Assembly: GCA_932294295.1 (NCBI GenBank)
Contig: OW028580.1
Span: forward strand, 33,054,136-33,118,135
Reading direction: 5' to 3'
Source: Alitta virens
Lineage: Eukaryota; Annelida; Polychaeta; Phyllodocida; Nereididae
DNA length: 64,000 nucleotides
The translations under genes and the position numbers were made by a program. The notes under the pieces are model-generated. The model did not search any database, was not told the DNA's origin, and saw nothing but the letters and a program-made list of their open reading frames with translations. Position 1 is the first letter of the stretch, and every line of letters begins with the position of its first letter. This document shows positions 33,401-48,000 of this stretch, piece by piece.

Positions 33401-36400
33401 GCTGAATTTCATCTTGACTTTGCTTGCAAGGATGTCGAATTTAAGCTTTTTTTCAATGGTAAGAAGTTTTTCATAAGTAAATTTCTTTGGAACATATATT
33501 ACCAAGGCATTTAAAATCAAGGACCTGATCAGAAAAAAGTCTTGGAATGCTGAACAGTGGCTGTCAGGATCGGGAAACTCATTTTTCAATTTCTTTTTTT
33601 AAACTACAGAATTCACAAAGATGAGTTACCCGATCTGTTTTCTGACTCCATTGGTTTACCCAGCAAAAAGACAACTGTACCATGCAGCTTCTAAATGTGA
33701 TTAAATGGGTGTGTAAATAGAAAACAGAAGTTTATGAAGCAATGCTAACTCAACTCATAATCAGCCTATAAAGGGTTCGATTGAAATGTGGTCAGCCATT
33801 TTGTGATTGGGTAACTGCAGTTACCTGTGCAGCTTTGCTCCAGTGAACCAAATCAGGTGATTGTAGACAAAAATGATCTTCACTTAATGCAACAAACAAT
33901 TCGTATCTGTATTGATGTCAGTGACCTATTGTGATGCTGTGGTTCTCCATTATCAATGGAGTACTTAATAGCATTATTAGTTTATTTTCTAACTGTTATA
34001 GCTCAGGAAATATGAATCATCATTGATTGATAATTCTTTGATCATGTCATGCATGAGTTTGACTTGGCTTGTATACAAACAAGAAAATAGAATCATTTAA
34101 GTTGCCTTTAATGTGTATAGATATATGTATTTTTAGCCAACAGCTTGTGGCTGACATTTGCTTAATTGCTTGTATTATCATCATGATCATTGATCCCAAG
34201 GCAAAGTTGGCCATCATTCACTTTTTGTATTTAATGATGAATGACATAAATTTTAATGGTTTTGATATATTATGAGATCCCTCGAATGTCACCAAACAAT
34301 TTAAGAGTACCTCAAAATTAAGACCATCTTACAAGTAAGATTACCACACAAATAAGCTGACCTCACAATTTATATGACCTCACAGTTAAGACCACCTCAA
34401 ATTAAGACCAACTCACAATTAAGACATCACAATCAAGGTAACCTCACAAATAAGATCACCATACAATTAAGACCACCTAACAGTTAAGACCACCTCACAA
34501 CCATACAATTTTAGACAACCTCACAGACCACTTTACAATTAAGACCACCACAAGATTAAGACCACCTCACAATTAAGATTAAGACCTACCCACAATTAAG
34601 ACCACCTCACAATAAAGACCACCTCACAATTAAGATTAAGACCTACCCACAATTAAGACCACCTCATAATCAAGACCACCACACAATTTAGACTACCTCA
34701 CAATCAAGACCACCACAACTCACTCACAGTTTAGGTCACCACACAAGACGCTAAGCAATTAAGACAACCTCACGGTTAAGACCACCTCACTATTAAGATG
34801 ACCTCAAAATTTAGATGGCCTTAAAATTAGGTACAATCTCACAATTAAGAAGACCTCAAAATAAAGACCACCTAACAATTAAAATGACCTCACAAGTTTG
34901 TTTGTAACTTTAAATTTACTGAATTATGCTGAAGGTGTATAAAAGTTACCAAGCATGCATGTGGCAGGTCCGAAAGTATGTTTATGTACATGTACAGTGT
35001 GTTGAATATATCAGTTGTAAGTTTAATTTCAATGTCATTAAATAAGCAACTTGGATACTTACAAGTTTGTCAATTGGCCATTTCTTGACAAGACTCTTTA
35101 GGTGTTCGTACAAATTCATTGATGGAAGAAAATCACAGTCCAGCAGAAAACTCAGATAAGTCTTGGAATTGTTCAAGGCTAAATTCCGAAGATAATTTAC
35201 TGGGTAAAAAACCTGGAAGAAAGGAATATTTTAGATAAAAATTTCATGACAGAGATTAATCATAGATTTGGCTTTTGCTTTAATTTAAAAATAATTAAAA
35301 AATGTATATTTAAATTTAAAGAAAAAAACTTTAAATAAGTAAAGCTGAATTTAAAAAATAGCAACATTTGTCTGTACCTTGCTTTACATTGTCCAGGGTC
35401 ATTGTTTAGTCAGTAAACTCTATTCTACTGTAGGGTAATTACCCTAGAACATCATGCAAACCAAATCTGGTAAAGATCTAATCACCCAAACAAAAGCTGG
35501 TGCATTTTACCCCAGAATAAAGTTCTGAAAGTTCCAGAATGAGGCAATTACCCCAACAGTAAAAGTGTTAGAACATGGTAACAAACCGAATTTGCTGAAT
35601 TTGCAATCACCCAAACCCAAACAGCATTTATTATAGCAATTTACCCCATCATGGGGTAATTACCCCCAAGGCAACCACAAACATTTTATAAAATGTTGGT
35701 AATACCCTGTTGAGTATGCAAAACAAAATGGGCGAAGATCTGATCACTCAAACAGAAGTTATAGCTTTTTTCTCCATTATACCCCCTTGCTTTGTTTTTC
35801 ATTCATAGAAGTAACCATGGTTGCTCTAGCAAAATATCATATCCCCAGCAGAAGTACAGTTCTTCCATATAAGTTTGACCACCAGACTATAATGAAAGAC
35901 CTTAACCAGAAGGTGCTAACACATCAAAAGGGAACACCAACAATGCCAAGCCGACAAAATGTTAGTCAAATGAAAAAAAAGCTCAAATAATAAATGATTG
36001 CTAAGATTCTGTCTTAACCAGAACTTCCAAGTTCCAGAAGGTTCTAACACCAACAAGCCAACACCGACCAAGTGATGCCAATACCTCATCTTTAGACAAA
36101 CAGATGAATGAAAAAATAATCAATTGTGAGGATATTTCCATCGTGATGATACTTACAGCTTCATCTTTGACTGAATGAAGGAAGACATTGTTCCGTTTCT
36201 TCGACCAAGGAAAGTCGAGAAATGGCTCTAACGACGAAGGCGCAGACGAGGGCGCAGATCCATTTTGTAAATAAATAGCAGCCGAGACAGGTCCTGGCCA
36301 CCGCTCCAAGATCTGGCTGAAGGCTGTGGCTCTGTCCAAACTGCATTGCATAACTAAAGTCACATCTTCACTGGCTATTTTCTCAGGTACAACCGGCCAT

Positions 36401-38924
36401 ACGTTTGTGAATGCTGTATGGGGCACCCTTTTGGCAGCTCTGTAGAGTGCACATATTTCGTTGATATTTTGCATTTTCTTTTCCTTGGCTTTTTTGGATT
36501 GCTCAGTTTGTTTATCTGATAGATCCTCTTTGCTGCCCTTGCCATGGTTGTCATGACTGTAGTGTTCATTTCTTATGCTGTTGTTTTGTGTAGTTCTTCT
36601 GGTGGGTTCGACTGAACGTTGTGCATGCTTCGCCGTGCCAGAGAATTGCGTCTTGCCTACAACAGAAGTGGGATAAGATAAACAGCTAAATCCGTATGGA
36701 TAACTCTTTTTCGTATATTGCCTGCATGATGAAGAGATAGTCATATAATTATATACATAAGATGCCAAGGCCTAGCGGTTAAGGTTGCTCGCCTTCCAAT
36801 TGAAAGGTTGTGAGGTTCGAGCAGATCCTCTGTATCTCTTTGCTCCACTCCACCCAATTGTAAATGGGTACTTAGCTATAGACAGTGATGGCAATTGTAG
36901 AGTGCTTGACCCAAGAAGTCCGTAATGGCCACCTAGTCCAGGAGCTACCTCCCTAAATTCCAGTTTTTTTATATTTAGAAATTCATAATCAATAACTTGA
37001 TATTTGCCATCAGTCAGTGGGTTCTTGTCATAGTTGGTACAGTTTTCCTCAGTAAGGTCTTTCTGTGGAAAATAAAGAGAAATCAAAATTTTGAAAACTC
37101 ACATACCCATATTTGGCAAGGAATTTCAATTAAAAGAGAAAAAATCAACTTCTTCGTTTTTGATTTTTTTTCTACAAAAATAATGTGAATAGTATACTAC
37201 TAATAATACACTTAATAAAATTCACATAACCTCTCTTTCAAGTGACATATTATTTTATTGGTATCCATAGCAACAAGCAAATGAAAATGTTTACTTTAGC
37301 AACCAGTGTCTCTTCAATTCTGTGATCAATGTAATCATTAATGACGTAAACATCCATCATAAATACCTAAATATATTATATATTATTTCAAATTTTCACT
37401 AAAAATGACTTATATATCCCAGTAAAAAGATTTACATTCACAATAATTAATTCGGTTTACTTTTATTTGAAATTTGATCTATTTTTAGAGATAAATGTAG
37501 CAAACTTTCAGGCAAAAATTAGGTCTTTGTTTAATTGAAGCTTAAGCATCTGGGTTTATGTGCATGTTATATTGTTAATAAAATGTTAATTTTAATTATT
37601 GCTCATATGTTCATCTTTTCCACTATACCAATTTGTCTGTATCCATGGCAACCATATAAACAAATCCAATACTTCAGCAATGACTGCCTTGAGCTAATAG
37701 AGGCAAACTCCAAAAAATATGGATATTTAAGAAGTTGGTGACACATAAAGGGTTGATGGTCATATTACACATCATTTTATTCTCAAGATCCTTTACTGTT
37801 AGAATATTTGTTTGCCATGTCAAAAGAGGTAAATAAGGGTCTTACAATTTGCTTCCATGGCAACAAGTCCCTGAATATTCAAACCCAATATTAAAATTAA
37901 TTTTATCCTCTAACTTTGGCAATACAATTGAAAAATGTTTGATATTTGGCAAAAATGTTCAGGTATCTACAGCAATTGGAAAACAATATAAAGTATTTAA
38001 AAATTGTATAACCCTGTTGCCATGGTAACAAAACAAGTGGTGTTTTTGCTAATTTTTACCAAAAGTACCTATTAGAAGTGTTTTTCTTTATCTAAGTTAT
38101 ATATATTATCCACAAATAAGGCATGCTTTGGCACAACCAACACCTGCCGTTATCATTCACATGATTTCAGTTTTGTAAATAAATAATGCTGCCATGACGA
38201 CCGATTTGAAATTTAAGTAATTTTTCAGTGAATTGTGCAGTGACTGAACTTGTATAGTTGTGTGAATATTTAATTTCATTTAAGTTTTGTTTAACTTTGG
38301 TAAAGGCAAATATACCAAACAGGATGTCTGCCTACCATGCATTTTATAAGTTTTGTATTGTTACTCTGTACTATCAACATTATGAAGCATTGTGGTTGTA
38401 CTAACCCAAATGTGTTATTGTAATAGCTAGCTAAGTCTGTATGTGCTACATATCAGCCTGTGTACTATCTGTTAATTTGTTATGAAATTAACACACAAAA
38501 ATATCAATGACGGTCTAATGAATCCTGGTTAGGGCATGTACACAGATTAGATTTCACAGTTGTTATCTAACCGGACATGAAAATTAAAATTAAAACTACT
38601 GGCTTTTGGGAGTGGTTTCATTTTATATGAGTTTTAATTGATTATGATTCACCCCAGTAGCATTTGTCTGAATCGTATAATATATATTTCAGTATGCTGC
38701 TTACAATTTTCATTAAATGTTTAGGAATCTGAAAATCAAATATGTATTCTGAATGTTTACTGCTGTGGCAAATATATGGCATTATGTAGCTAAGCCAGTA
38801 TAGGGCTGGGTGTATTTGATTATCTGATGTCTTTGTATGTTTTGTACACATGTCTCCTAAATAAACTCTGTCTCTGTCTCTGTCTCTGTCTCTCTCTGTC
38901 TCTCTCTGTCTCTCTGTCTCTCTG

Positions 38925-39017
<93 letters not shown>

Positions 39018-42000
39018 TTCTCTCTCTCTAACTCTAACTTTAACAAGTTGACTGATATTGTATATATTCTTTAATGCAAAGGTATGTATTTGCTTTTGTG
39101 GCCATAACATTATTTATTCATTTACTTGTATAAGAGTCTTCAATTATGAGACACATACCCTGATGACTTTTCAAGTACACCCTTAAATTTCAAACCAGAC
39201 GTCATGGCAGCATTATTTATTTACAAAACTGAAATCATGTGAATGATAACGGCAGGTGTTGGTGGTGCCAAAGCATGCCTTATTTGTGGATAATATATAT
39301 AACTTAGATAAATAAAAAAAACCTTCTAATAGGTACTATTGGTAAGATTAGCAAAAACACAACTTGTTTTGTTACCATGGCAACGGGGTTATACAATTTT
39401 TAAATACTTTATATTGTTTTCCAATTGCTGTAGACACCTGAACATTTTTGCCAAATATCAAACCTTTTTCAATTGTATTGCCAAAGTTTTAATATTGGGT
39501 TTAAATATTCAGGGACTTGTTGCCATAGAAGCAAATTGTAAGACCTTAATTTACCACTTTTGACATGGCAAACAAAAATTCTAACAGTAGAGGATCTTGA
39601 GAATAAAATGATGTGTAATATGACCATCAACCCTTTATGTGTCACCAACTTCTTAAATATCCATCTTTTTTTGGAGTTTGCCTTTATTAGCTCATGCTGA
39701 AGTATTGGATTTGTTTATATGGTTGCCATGGATACAGACAAATTAGTATAGTGGAAAAGATGAACATATGAGCAATAATTAAATTAACAATATAACATGC
39801 ACATAAACCCAGATGCTTAAGCTTCAGTTAAACAAAGACCTAATTTTTGTCTAAAAGTTTGCTATATTTATCTCTAAAAATAGATCAAATTTCAAATAAA
39901 AGTAAACCGAATTAATTATTGTGAATGTAAATCTTTTTACTGGTCTATATAAGACATTTTTAGTGAAAATTTGAAATAATATATTGTATATTTAGGTATT
40001 TATGATGGATGTTTACGTCATTAATGATTACATTGATCACAGAATTGAAGAGACACTGGTTGCCAAAGTAAACATTTTCATTTGCTTGTTGCTATGGATA
40101 CCAATAAAACATGTCACTTGAAAGAGAGGTTATGTGAATTTTATTAAGTGTATTATTAGTAGTATACTAATCACTTTATTTTTGTAGAAAAAAAAATCAA
40201 AAACAAAGAAGTTGATTTTTTCTCTTAAAATTGAAATTCCTTGCCAAATATGGGTATGTGAGTTTTCAAAATTTTGATTTCTCTTCATTTTCCACAGAAA
40301 CCCTTACTGAGGAAATCTGTACCAACTTTGGTGAAAACATGGCAAGAACCCACTGACTGATGGCAAATATCAAGTTATTGATTATGAATTTCTAAATATG
40401 GACATTGTCACCTTTGACCTAATATGGTGATGTTAGGCGACTGATCTGAAAATGACACCCCACAAAAATAGAAAGTTCATGTTCTAAGCTTTCAAATGAG
40501 TACACTATTGTTTATATAACAGCTAGGGGCACAAAAACTTGAATTTAGGGAGGTGGCTACTGGACTAACCCTCTGTGTTTATGATGCTTACCAGGGAGTT
40601 GAGATTTGAGAAAGGCTCAAGCTTGAACATGCCTGCTGAGTGTGTAATCAGTACGTTTTTGAGGATTCTAAAACCCTATGGGCCGTGATGGATAGTAATG
40701 TGTGTAGCCTCATGCATGGATAATGGATTTCCAGCTGTATACAATATACTACTACCAAGAGAGTTGAGAAAGGCTCATGTGCGAAGAAGGCTTGCCAGGG
40801 TACGAAGTTCGTTTGTGCTGGTCCATGATGATAATGGACTCAAAACCCAATACATTTGCCTCTTGGGAACAAGCAGTGAGCAAATCCCCAGTAACTAACT
40901 TCTACTTCAGGCAACTGTTTACTCAATTTATAGAGAGCTTAGAAAGACATGCTTGAACAGGTCTACTGGCAGGTTCAGTGTATTATTCCGCAAAGTTCAA
41001 ATGAGTCAGCCCACCAATCGAATGTCATGACTAAATCCTCTAAAATGTGACATCGCTGAGAATATTGAATTGTATTTATTAATGTTAAAGTGAATTGATT
41101 AATTAATATATTTAACCTGATTTTAATTTAATTAAAGTAAATGCAGTCATCTTACCTTTTATGTCAGACTGGAAGTACAGTCTTATGAAGAGCATGAAAA
41201 CCACAGTGAACACAAGGCTAGAAAAGCAAAATAAGGAGAGAAAAAATTATTGACAATGAAGCAACGTGTCATTTATGTGATCATCTGGATGTTAGGAATA
41301 TGCCAATAATAGTCAGCCCCATTTATAACAAGCATGCTTATAACGAAAGTCCACAAATAACATAGACCATTTTTAACAAGAGCTTGCATTTCTATTAGGT
41401 AAATTGCCTTGAATTCTCAAAAACCTAATAAACACTGTTAATAGTGTCTTTTCACTGAGCAGCCCTGAATTCAGCAAAATATCTTCCCCATCTTATTACT
41501 CATTTTGCTTTTCATACATAGTAGATCATAACTAACTGATTCCATTAATATAATTTTCTCAGGGAAATGAAAAAAATCAACTGAGCGTTAAGATGTCAAA
41601 TATACATTAAAATGCACTGCTGCTAGGATGCACTTTGCTTCAACCAATCACAGCCAAGGGCAGGAACTTATTCAGCCAATAGAATTGCAGTATTCTGTCA
41701 TAGCCACCTGGTGGAAATCTAGAGAACCTTCCTTGAAAATCCACTATTAAACTTACCTGAATGACCGTGTGAATCTGAGGTTTTGGGTGTTAATTGAATA
41801 GGCTAAACTACAATAAGGGCCTTTTAATTGCAATTCAGCAAGATCAAAATATGAAATAGGCCTAAGCTCACAAATAAAGATATCAAATTAAGTTACACAT
41901 AAATATATAGTCTAGGGTGCATCATCGGCCCCAATATCAGAAATCCAATCTGTCCCTAGTCTTAAAATGTTCCTCCTGGGATATAATGAAGATTTCTGAA

Positions 42001-45000
42001 ATTTTATGTATTTTGGATAACATCTATGTGGTCCACCAGAGCTTCAAAGTTACAGGTATTGAATATCATGTGAATTGTAGGTTTTTCTTCCGTCCGTGGC
42101 TAATCTTTTAATATTACATCAATGGAAGATCAAAATACTTTTACAGAAGAACTTGCTTAAGTGTGTTTGGCATCTCTACTATATTAAGGATTGTTTTCAG
42201 CATCCCTAGAAATTATCAAGTGCCATTATTGCTTAAAAAAGAGCCAATCGTCTGCCCATTTATCCAAAAGAGGCTGTTGTGATACTACACTGACCTTGTA
42301 ATTTGTAAAGGTGTTTGGAATATGCCAACATCTTGTTTAGGAAAAGGTATATATACAAATTATTTTGTTATTCAGATATGGGGGGTAGAAACTTATTTTA
42401 TAGTATAGAATATTTTACAATTGGAAATAAGCCGTTGCAAGTTGATGAGATTGATGTAACTTCAAATAATTATCAGACTGAATGTAGAATAACAATAGAA
42501 TATGGAATGTGAATCCTATAGATAATCAAAGCAAGCCTCAGCAAGAAAATCCAAAGAAATATTTGGCCTTGATTCAGGAATTACAGAAGAAGATACTGTC
42601 ATAAAAGTATCTCGTCTGCAGACATCTCTCCAAGTTTTGCAGTGTATACTTTGGAGTCTGTGGTACAGCTTGTTTGGAGCAAATTTCAGACTTATGCCAC
42701 AAGGCCAAAATACATAAATCTGATTGATGATATTGCTAAATTTCATGATATTCCTGTGCAATGCTGCAGTTTGAAGATTTGTTAACAAGAAGTATTAACA
42801 CCTTATCAAAGTAGTATAGTACATGATTGAAGAATTAAGAGAGCATTGGAGATAGCAGAGACAGACAAAGATGACTATCTAGAGTCTGTAGACCTGTATG
42901 TTGTCTAGAACATGGCCATGATACATTTTACAAGTTTAGCCAGAAATTGTGAATTTAAAACATTACATAGGACTGGATAGATGGTCAAACTCTGTACTCA
43001 ATCAAGATAAGCTTATGGGAATCTGAAATCAAGGAATCCTCCCACCTCTGCAGTGTAACATCAAGGCAGCAAAACACAAAATTTAGAGAATTTGTACAAT
43101 ATTGTAACACTTATTAAAGGGGTACTAACACCTTCAGCACTTTATCTCTCAGATATTAGCTTGGGTCCATTAAAACATATCCACGCTATTCATAACTTGT
43201 ATATATGCACTGCTAATGAAATATCCTGCATTTATTAGCTCTGTGTTGTGAACCACGGAGGCCGCCATTTTGGACTATCCCGGGTGTTTTGCACCAGCCG
43301 GAAATAGTCACTGTTGTACTGGTGAGAACTGAGAGTTTCAGAAACAGGTGTTAATTGCACTTGAGCTCTTAATTTGTTGAGAACATGTCACTGGTTATCA
43401 CCAAGTGTCAAGTAAATTGCCATTGAACAATTTGAGACAATGTACATAAGTAACTCATTTATGCATAGACAATTAATTAAAAAAAATTACGGCCCTTTCA
43501 CCTTGATCTCATGCTGAGAAATATTGATTGAAGTCAATTGACTTTGTAATACAACTATTGAATGCTTGGATAACTGAGTACTATGAATATATAAAGTATA
43601 TAGATAGGGGGCCTATATTTATATATAAACTCAAATGGAAAAAAAGGAAAAAATCATGAAACAGTTTATATAAAATCATAAAAGCAAATAACTGTGTGTA
43701 AGTAATTTCGTATAAAATACTCATCAGTCCATAGCTTTACATAATTATCATGATAAATATTATAGATTTTAGGCCATTACAAATTGAAGTGAATCATACC
43801 TGCTATTTTTCAGTAATGGAGTAATGTATGACTATTTATCTATCTAACCATCCAGGAAATTTTTTTTTTAAAGTAGACAATACAATTTAACTACATTTGT
43901 TTAAAATCAAAATATTGTGTGAATAGTTTATAATACCTCATGGTATTGTACTGCATTACTTTAATACCCTACACAGCTTTTTATTTTTAAGCATCCGTTA
44001 TTGGGAAAAAAATATTGTGTTTATATTATTCTTTAGGCATTCAGACAATGGAAGCATAATATTTGCCCAGGACTTCACTGCAATCAGTAATTAATCCCAG
44101 TAATTAATTGGCATTAAAGAAGTATAATTAACACCTGGTGTGCAATCTATTCTGTTTTTTCTTTAATTGCAATGAAATTAAGAAACCGATTGCAATCTAT
44201 TAGTTAATATGTAGGTAGCCTAGCTGTATTCATACATTCAGTAGGACTTAAGTGACGTCACTAGCCTTGGTGCCATGTGCAATAATGGCGGCCACCTACA
44301 TGTTGGCGGTTGGTGTAAATTGCACTTTTAACTGGCCTAAAACCACACTAAACTTGACTTCTAGACATACTTTTTCACTGCAATATATTCTTTTACATCT
44401 AATTGATCATTTAAGCTTAACATGCAAACTTCCTTTAGTTCCCCTTTAATTCTTGCTGGTTATTCTTTGCCTCTGATGCTCCAGCTAATGACTTCCAACT
44501 GGAATACCTTAATGAGGTACTCAGCTGAACTCAGAACAAATTTATTTGACAGAGTATATAAACATATACAAGATCATGCTCAGGTCCCTTCTAAGACAAT
44601 CATGCTGTCGCTGACAAAGGGCCCCCCTTACAACAGTGTATACAATAAATCTGTGCCTTACAAGCTCTGCAGTGTCCTTTATGATATCTGAATGGAGAAA
44701 TGGTGCTATTAGCACTTTTCAGTGGCAAAGTGCAACTTTGTAAGAAGAAAGTAAATGCAGACTCCGTAAACCTGACACCAAGTATGAGAATGGGGTCACG
44801 ATTTGGCAAACCAGTCTTCTCATCTGACATGCAGTTTTGTGGTATTTCTTTCATTTGCTACAAATAACTTCTGATTTCCTACAAACAGGGGTTGCTTTGT
44901 GGTCGGAACAAACTTCTTACATAGATGGTTTGATCAAGATTGAAGCATTCACTGTGGTGAATGACTGCTGAATGTTTCCTACAAGAATATTTTTTTTGTC

Positions 45001-48000
45001 AGAACTGGTTCTGAATTTGGATAGAGGTACTTGCATTCTTATTCTTAGTGTGAACGTCTCACTCAAGGACATTAGTTATGAACAATCATGTTATTGTATA
45101 AGTTTAGTACTCAAGTACTCACTTGATAAGTGAGTGTTGTTCAATATTCATGAATTTAAACAACCTCATATTATTAAGTTCCCATGTTATCCATAGTCAA
45201 AAAGCATCCTCAAAGTAAAAAATATCAGCTGTAGATTTCACTTATAATGTAAGATTTTTTAACGTTTACGCAATCTTTCTCATATTTGCCAAATATGTCA
45301 TTTGGTGTTACATAGATGCAAAGTCAGCATTATAGCCATTCAAACCTGCTGTTGTATGGTGTTTAAAATATGTGTTCAATGTTCACTGATCGATGTCCCG
45401 AGCAGAGACAGCTGCAAGTAGCTAGGTGGTGGCAAGTCACACAAAAAGGCGTTTTAACAGTCAAAATTACCCAAAATGCCCATTTTCGGTGCATTTATTG
45501 TCATATATATATATCATGAATGAAACATGATAAAGCATCAATTGAGGTTGCAAAATGAAAAGCCAATAATATATACCTATAATAATGCACCTATATGCAC
45601 ATCGTCCGAGACCAGAGCACATATGTATGAAGAAATGGATATAGAGGAACTACAATTCCTGCATCCGGTACTGAACCTAACTGAACCTAACCATCATCCC
45701 ATTGCAAATAACCACAAAAAAAAGCGAAAAAAAGAGTTGTTTATACTATATGTAGGGTCACAGACATTCAGTTTTTATCACCTCCAAGAATTTGAAAAAA
45801 GATCAAGTATTAGACTATTTTGTGGATAAGTTTTAAAAAATGTGTGTTTTATGTCAACTATTTTTTTTGTACATATCCTGATGATGCCCTTTTGATTTTA
45901 TTAATTCTGAGTGATCAACAAAACCTCCAAAACAGGCCTTTAAGTTCACATACTATTTGAAACAGGTGCAACCCCAACAGATGTGGGCTAAATAGTGGAT
46001 TTTCACGGAAGGTTCTTGATATTTCCACAAGGTGGCTATGACAGAATAATGCAATTCTATTTGCTGAGAAAGTTCCCACTCATGACTGTGATTGGCTGAT
46101 GCAAAGTGCATCCTAGCAGCAGTATTTTTTAGTGCATTTTAATGTATATTGACATCTTATCATTCAGTTGATTTTTGTTAATTCCCCAAGAAAGTTATAT
46201 TTATTGAATAGTTTAGTTATGATCTTCTATGTCTGAAAAGCAAAATGAGTAACAAGAGGAGAAGAAAGACTTATGCCATGCTGGACCACTTCTCCACTTC
46301 AGACAATCGATCACCACCCAACAAAAAGTAATGTAAACGATGACAAAATGCTGAAATTAATCTGAAACATTTAAGATAGGTTTTGGTGGGATATTTGTTG
46401 ATGATTTTATTATTATTATAAACTTTATTCCAGACACAAAAGCGGTCCATATACAATACAATCATATCATTATATTTTACGGGCTAGCACCAACATATAA
46501 CAGTTGAATCCAGTGATTTCTAATCCTGGATGTAAAAGCAAGACTAATCAGAGCAATATTTTTGATAATATCATTTGGTGATGTGGCAAGTCTACACATG
46601 AATTTATAGACATAATTTATAATGGCTGCAGAGCAGCTTCTAGTATGAAATACTGTACAGAGTAAACTGTTACTATCATATTTGGAAAAACCTAGCAGAA
46701 GCTTGAACACGGTATGATAAGCAATCTGTAGCTTCCTCATACTGACTTTGCTATAACTCCACCATAGGTGCGCAGTATACATTGGTGAGCAGTAGCTCTG
46801 AAATAGAATTAATTTGACATCAACAGAACACATATGAAACTTCCTTATGAGGGAATTTCCCTGAGCATATAACTGTCTACATTGTCGCTTAATGTCAAGA
46901 TCATCTGATAAATCGCTGGCAAGATAATGGCCCAAGTATTTTGTACTTGACACAACTTTTATACACTCATTATTCAGGTAAACAGAGTCATACAAGTAAG
47001 AAGTTTCACCTTTTGGACGGAATATCATAGAAACACTCTTATGAGAATTGAAAATAACATCATGAGTCTCAGCAAAGTTTTCACACATATTAACTAGAGT
47101 CTGCAATCCACGAATAGAGGGGGCAAAACCACCAGATCATCAGCATACATCATATGATTTACAATAGTATTATTAAAAGCACATCCTAAATAAATCTTAT
47201 TTAATGCCTGACTCAGGTCATCAAAGTAAACATTGAACAAATACGGCCATAAAATACCACCTTGTCGAACTCAATTTGTAACAGAAAACAACTCTGAATA
47301 GGTACTACCCCATCGAACAAAAAATCTCTGACATCTATACCAGTAAATGAGCAACCTGGTAACATAGTTTATCAAAAAGTTTATCACGGTTAATTCTGTC
47401 GAAAGCCTTGCTAGCATCTAGATAGGATTCAAACACAGTTCCATTCAGAGTTCTGTAATAATCAATAATTTCCTTAAGGACATAAATGCACTGATCTGTG
47501 CCATGTTTAGATTTATAAGCAAATTGGTTTTCATGTTGAATTGTTAGGGAATGAGGAAGGAATAGGTGCTTTAAAAAGAACATAAGTCTGATACCATGAC
47601 AGCATTTTTTTATCTTAACAACCCTGCGCTCATTATCATAAATTACCGCTGGGTCCCATCCGTATAACATATAATATAATTTATAAAATTCAATAATGGC
47701 CTTACCTTTAACTTTTGCAAGAAACAAAAAAAAAAACAATTCCCCATGCCTCTAGGAGAGACAAACATACCTCTGCACACTGAAGGTGCAAATGATGTAA
47801 TTGCTACTTAATTGGACGGAAAGACCTTAAAAATATTAGGCCCCATTTAACCCCATAATTCCCATATGGAGGCTCCCATTTGGGAATTGCAGGACTTGGA
47901 GGAGTTATAGGAAATGCTGGAATTAGATAGGACTTGAAGGACCTCATGGGACCCATATGGAGGTAGTGGAGTTATTTAGGATGTATAGGAATTGAAGAAC

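Noticed and set aside
38642..39110. Long frames of alternating Arg/Glu or Leu/Ser across 38820-39050
   Set aside because: They are translations of the CT/GA microsatellite.
40698..40898. 66-codon plus-strand frame (MCVASCMDNGFPAVYN)
   Set aside because: No flanking exons, no family resemblance, and antisense to an intron of the GT49 gene.
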